Shown here one piece after another: positions 62,517 to 64,000 of a stretch of 64,000 nucleotides of DNA. The stretch spans positions 62,001 through 126,000 of the forward strand of contig NZ_KB905168.1 of assembly GCF_000378625.1 (NCBI RefSeq). The letters are read 5' to 3'. The notes under the pieces were generated by a model that saw nothing but the letters and a program-made list of their open reading frames with translations, had not been told where the DNA came from and searched no databases. This stretch comes from Colwellia piezophila ATCC BAA-637. Lineage in GTDB: Bacteria; Pseudomonadota; Gammaproteobacteria; Enterobacterales; Alteromonadaceae. Both the position numbers and the translations under genes were made by a program. The stretch's first letter is position 1; each line of letters begins with the position of its first letter.

Positions 62517-63614
62517 ATGTTTAAAAATTCATTATTTAAGGTTAAAAAACTAGTACTAGCAACCAGTTTATTAGCAGTTACAGGTGCCGCGAACGCCGGT
62601 TATACCATTACATTAGATGACGGTGACAGCATCACTTTTGGTGGTTACATAAAAGTTGATGCTCGTTATACCAGTGGTAATATTGCTGCAAACGATTACT
62701 GGTACGGTGGTGGTACTGTGCTAGATAGCGACATCTCTAACTTTGGTTTTGCCGCCAATGAAACCCGCTTTAACACTAAATATGTGCATGGTGATGTCAC
62801 TGGTTTTATTGAAATGGATTTTTACGGTGATGCCGTCTCTGGTGGTGGTAATGAAATTATCTCCAACTCTTCCAAGCCACGTTTACGTCATGCCTTTGTT
62901 AAGTACAAAAATGTATTAGTTGGTCAAACCTGGACCACTTTTCAAAACACCAGTTCTCTTGCTGAAGCCGCCGACTTTGGTGGCCCGTTAGTAGCTTCTG
63001 CCTTTATTCGTCAAGGTCAGGTTCGATATACCAATGGCGGTTTACAACTATCTATCGAAAACCCTGAAACCTACAAAGGTGTTCATGGCGATGATTCTGT
63101 GCCCGACTTTATTGGTAAATATACCTTTAAAGGCGACTGGGGTAATGTTTCTGTTTCAGGTTTAGCTCGACAATTACAAACCCTTGATGGCTCAGAATCT
63201 GCGATAGGTTTTGGTATTGCCGGTCGTATTAATACCTTTGGTAAAGATGATTTTCGCTTTCAAGTACATGGTGGTCATGTCGGCCGTTACGTGGGTGTTA
63301 CCGCTTCTACAGACGTAGCCAAAAATAGTAACGGTAGTTGGGCAGCAGAAGAGACTACCTCTATCATGGTCGCTTATCGTCACTTCTGGACAGACGATAT
63401 GCGTAGTACAGCATTTTATGGTAATACCACAACTGATCTTCGTGATACAGATCGGTCTCATTGGGGAGTCAACATCTTTAAAAACGTAACTAAGCAATTA
63501 TCTTTTGGTTTAGAAGTGGGTAATTTTGAGATGGCAAATACCACATCTGGCTCAGGTAATACTATGGGTGGTGACTCTAATTACGTACAATTCTCAACTA
63601 AATACGTATTATAG
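62517..63614 (+). CDS. DcaP-like trimeric outer-membrane porin
   Basis: A 365-residue porin. The start at 62517 has GGGG seven bases upstream; ATG 62505 overlaps that site. Signal peptide: LVLATSLLAVTGAANA. The mature N-terminus GYTITLDDGDSITFGGYIKVDARYTSG (two blocks) and NETRFNTKYVHGDVTGFIEMDFYG, LRHAFVKYKNVLVGQTWTTF are DcaP features. In Acinetobacter DcaP channels admit small anionic compounds such as dicarboxylates. It may feed the symporter-type permeases; the substrate is unverified. Confidence 0.9.
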   Translation: MFKNSLFKVKKLVLATSLLAVTGAANAGYTITLDDGDSITFGGYIKVDARYTSGNIAANDYWYGGGTVLDSDISNFGFAANETRFNTKYVHGDVTGFIEMDFYGDAVSGGGNEIISNSSKPRLRHAFVKYKNVLVGQTWTTFQNTSSLAEAADFGGPLVASAFIRQGQVRYTNGGLQLSIENPETYKGVHGDDSVPDFIGKYTFKGDWGNVSVSGLARQLQTLDGSESAIGFGIAGRINTFGKDDFRFQVHGGHVGRYVGVTASTDVAKNSNGSWAAEETTSIMVAYRHFWTDDMRSTAFYGNTTTDLRDTDRSHWGVNIFKNVTKQLSFGLEVGNFEMANTTSGSGNTMGGDSNYVQFSTKYVL

Positions 63615-63705
63615 TTTTATCGTCTGAGTCATAAAGACAAGAATAAGACATTTACCTTTTGATATAACACCTTGCGTTAGTTAACCTCTTTGAGGTTATT
63701 TTATA

Positions 63706-63730
63706 GGGAAGCATATGCTTCCCTTTTTTT
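63706..63730 (+). terminator. Rho-independent terminator of the porin gene
   Basis: GGGAAGCAT pairs with ATGCTTCCC (fully self-complementary), followed by seven T. A smaller hairpin AACCTC/GAGGTT precedes it at 63682. Confidence 0.93.
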
Positions 63731-63840
63731 ATACTAAAAATAACCTTGGCTATTTAATATCGCGGAAATATTAAAAGTCCCCGTTGAAACGAGTTTTATA
63801 CCTATACTAAAGTAATATCCTCACCCTAAAGACAAATAAT

Positions 63841-64000
63841 ATGCCGACCAATATAGTAAAAAGTGGCTTTCTGGCGATACTCACCTTCCTTACCTTTATT
63901 CTGCCCTTGCTGCTAGCTGATGAAGTATCTTTGTTAGCAAACTGGTTATTCATTTTTATTAGCTGGTCATTAGTCATTTTGTTATCTGCATTGAGTCCCG
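63841..64000 (+). CDS. N-terminus of a membrane protein cut by the window end
   Basis: ATG at 63841 opens a frame that stays open to the last base (53 codons). It encodes two hydrophobic helices (GFLAILTFLTFILPLLLA and WLFIFISWSLVILLSAL) around a short loop (DEVSLLAN). No family can be named from this much; a small membrane subunit or the TM part of a larger transporter or sensor is possible. Confidence 0.6.
   Translation, partial: MPTNIVKSGFLAILTFLTFILPLLLADEVSLLANWLFIFISWSLVILLSALSP

Overview
The window looks like a chromosomal segment of a marine, probably psychrophilic gammaproteobacterium of the Alteromonadales, most like Colwellia. The reasons are AT-rich DNA, the gene families present (two large TonB-dependent receptors, secreted S9/S15/M17 peptidases and gamma-glutamyltransferase, a DcaP-type porin, a VC_2705-type Na+/solute symporter with its DUF4212 partner) and many short interspersed repeats between genes. 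The genus is inferred from family resemblance; no search was run. There is no rRNA or tRNA gene and no CRISPR array that I can see.

Layout. 1-6.2 kb: the 3' end of a copper/silver RND efflux operon, with a CusB tail carrying a CusF-like domain, a CusA pump fused to a C-terminal PepSY membrane module, and an overlapping gene for a PepSY/2Fe-2S/FAD/NAD reductase. 6.2-7.3 kb: gene-free DNA with a 216-bp MITE bounded by a perfect 8-bp target duplication, a (TAAC)n microsatellite and a decayed second repeat. 7.3-11 kb: a TonB receptor divergent from a HutC-type GntR regulator broken by one extra G in a G7 run. 11.2-18.2 kb: MOSC protein, YkgB protein, secreted S15-type hydrolase and a divergent CadC-like membrane regulator. 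18.2-27 kb: gamma-glutamyltransferase, TPR protein, a DoxX/YqjG/pirin operon facing a YhaJ-like LysR gene, a frameshifted chromate transporter, DUF3297 and several MITE-like repeats. 27-30 kb: DUF4382 lipoprotein and a Fic AMPylase gene preceded by operator-like repeats. 30-34.3 kb: glmS, a DeoR regulator and glmU (amino-sugar/UDP-GlcNAc synthesis).

34.4-47.7 kb is a nitrate assimilation island: nirB-nirD-nasA on the minus strand, a GGDEF/EAL protein, the remains of a second nitrate transporter, an intact NarK-type transporter, and a protein joining a PP2C phosphatase to a Ser/Thr kinase. I read a near-consensus sigma-54 promoter plus an NtrC-type enhancer upstream of nirB, and a weaker pair of the same kind upstream of narK, so both uptake and reduction are probably nitrogen-limitation controlled.

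47.9-53.6 kb: a small exported protein, the Na+/solute symporter operon, and divergent DUF294 (cNMP/CBS/nucleotidyltransferase) and DnaQ-like exonuclease genes, followed directly by a (CCAA)18 tract. 53.8-57.8 kb: M17 aminopeptidase and S9 peptidase. 58-64 kb: a Fur-boxed siderophore receptor, a chemoreceptor with a C-terminal sensor region, a DcaP-like porin, and the start of a membrane protein cut by the window end.

The most notable system is the CusA-PepSY / PepSY-ferredoxin-reductase pair, which suggests a pump with its own electron supply. The most notable genome-level feature is the density of short mobile repeats, two of which end at or inside stop codons.
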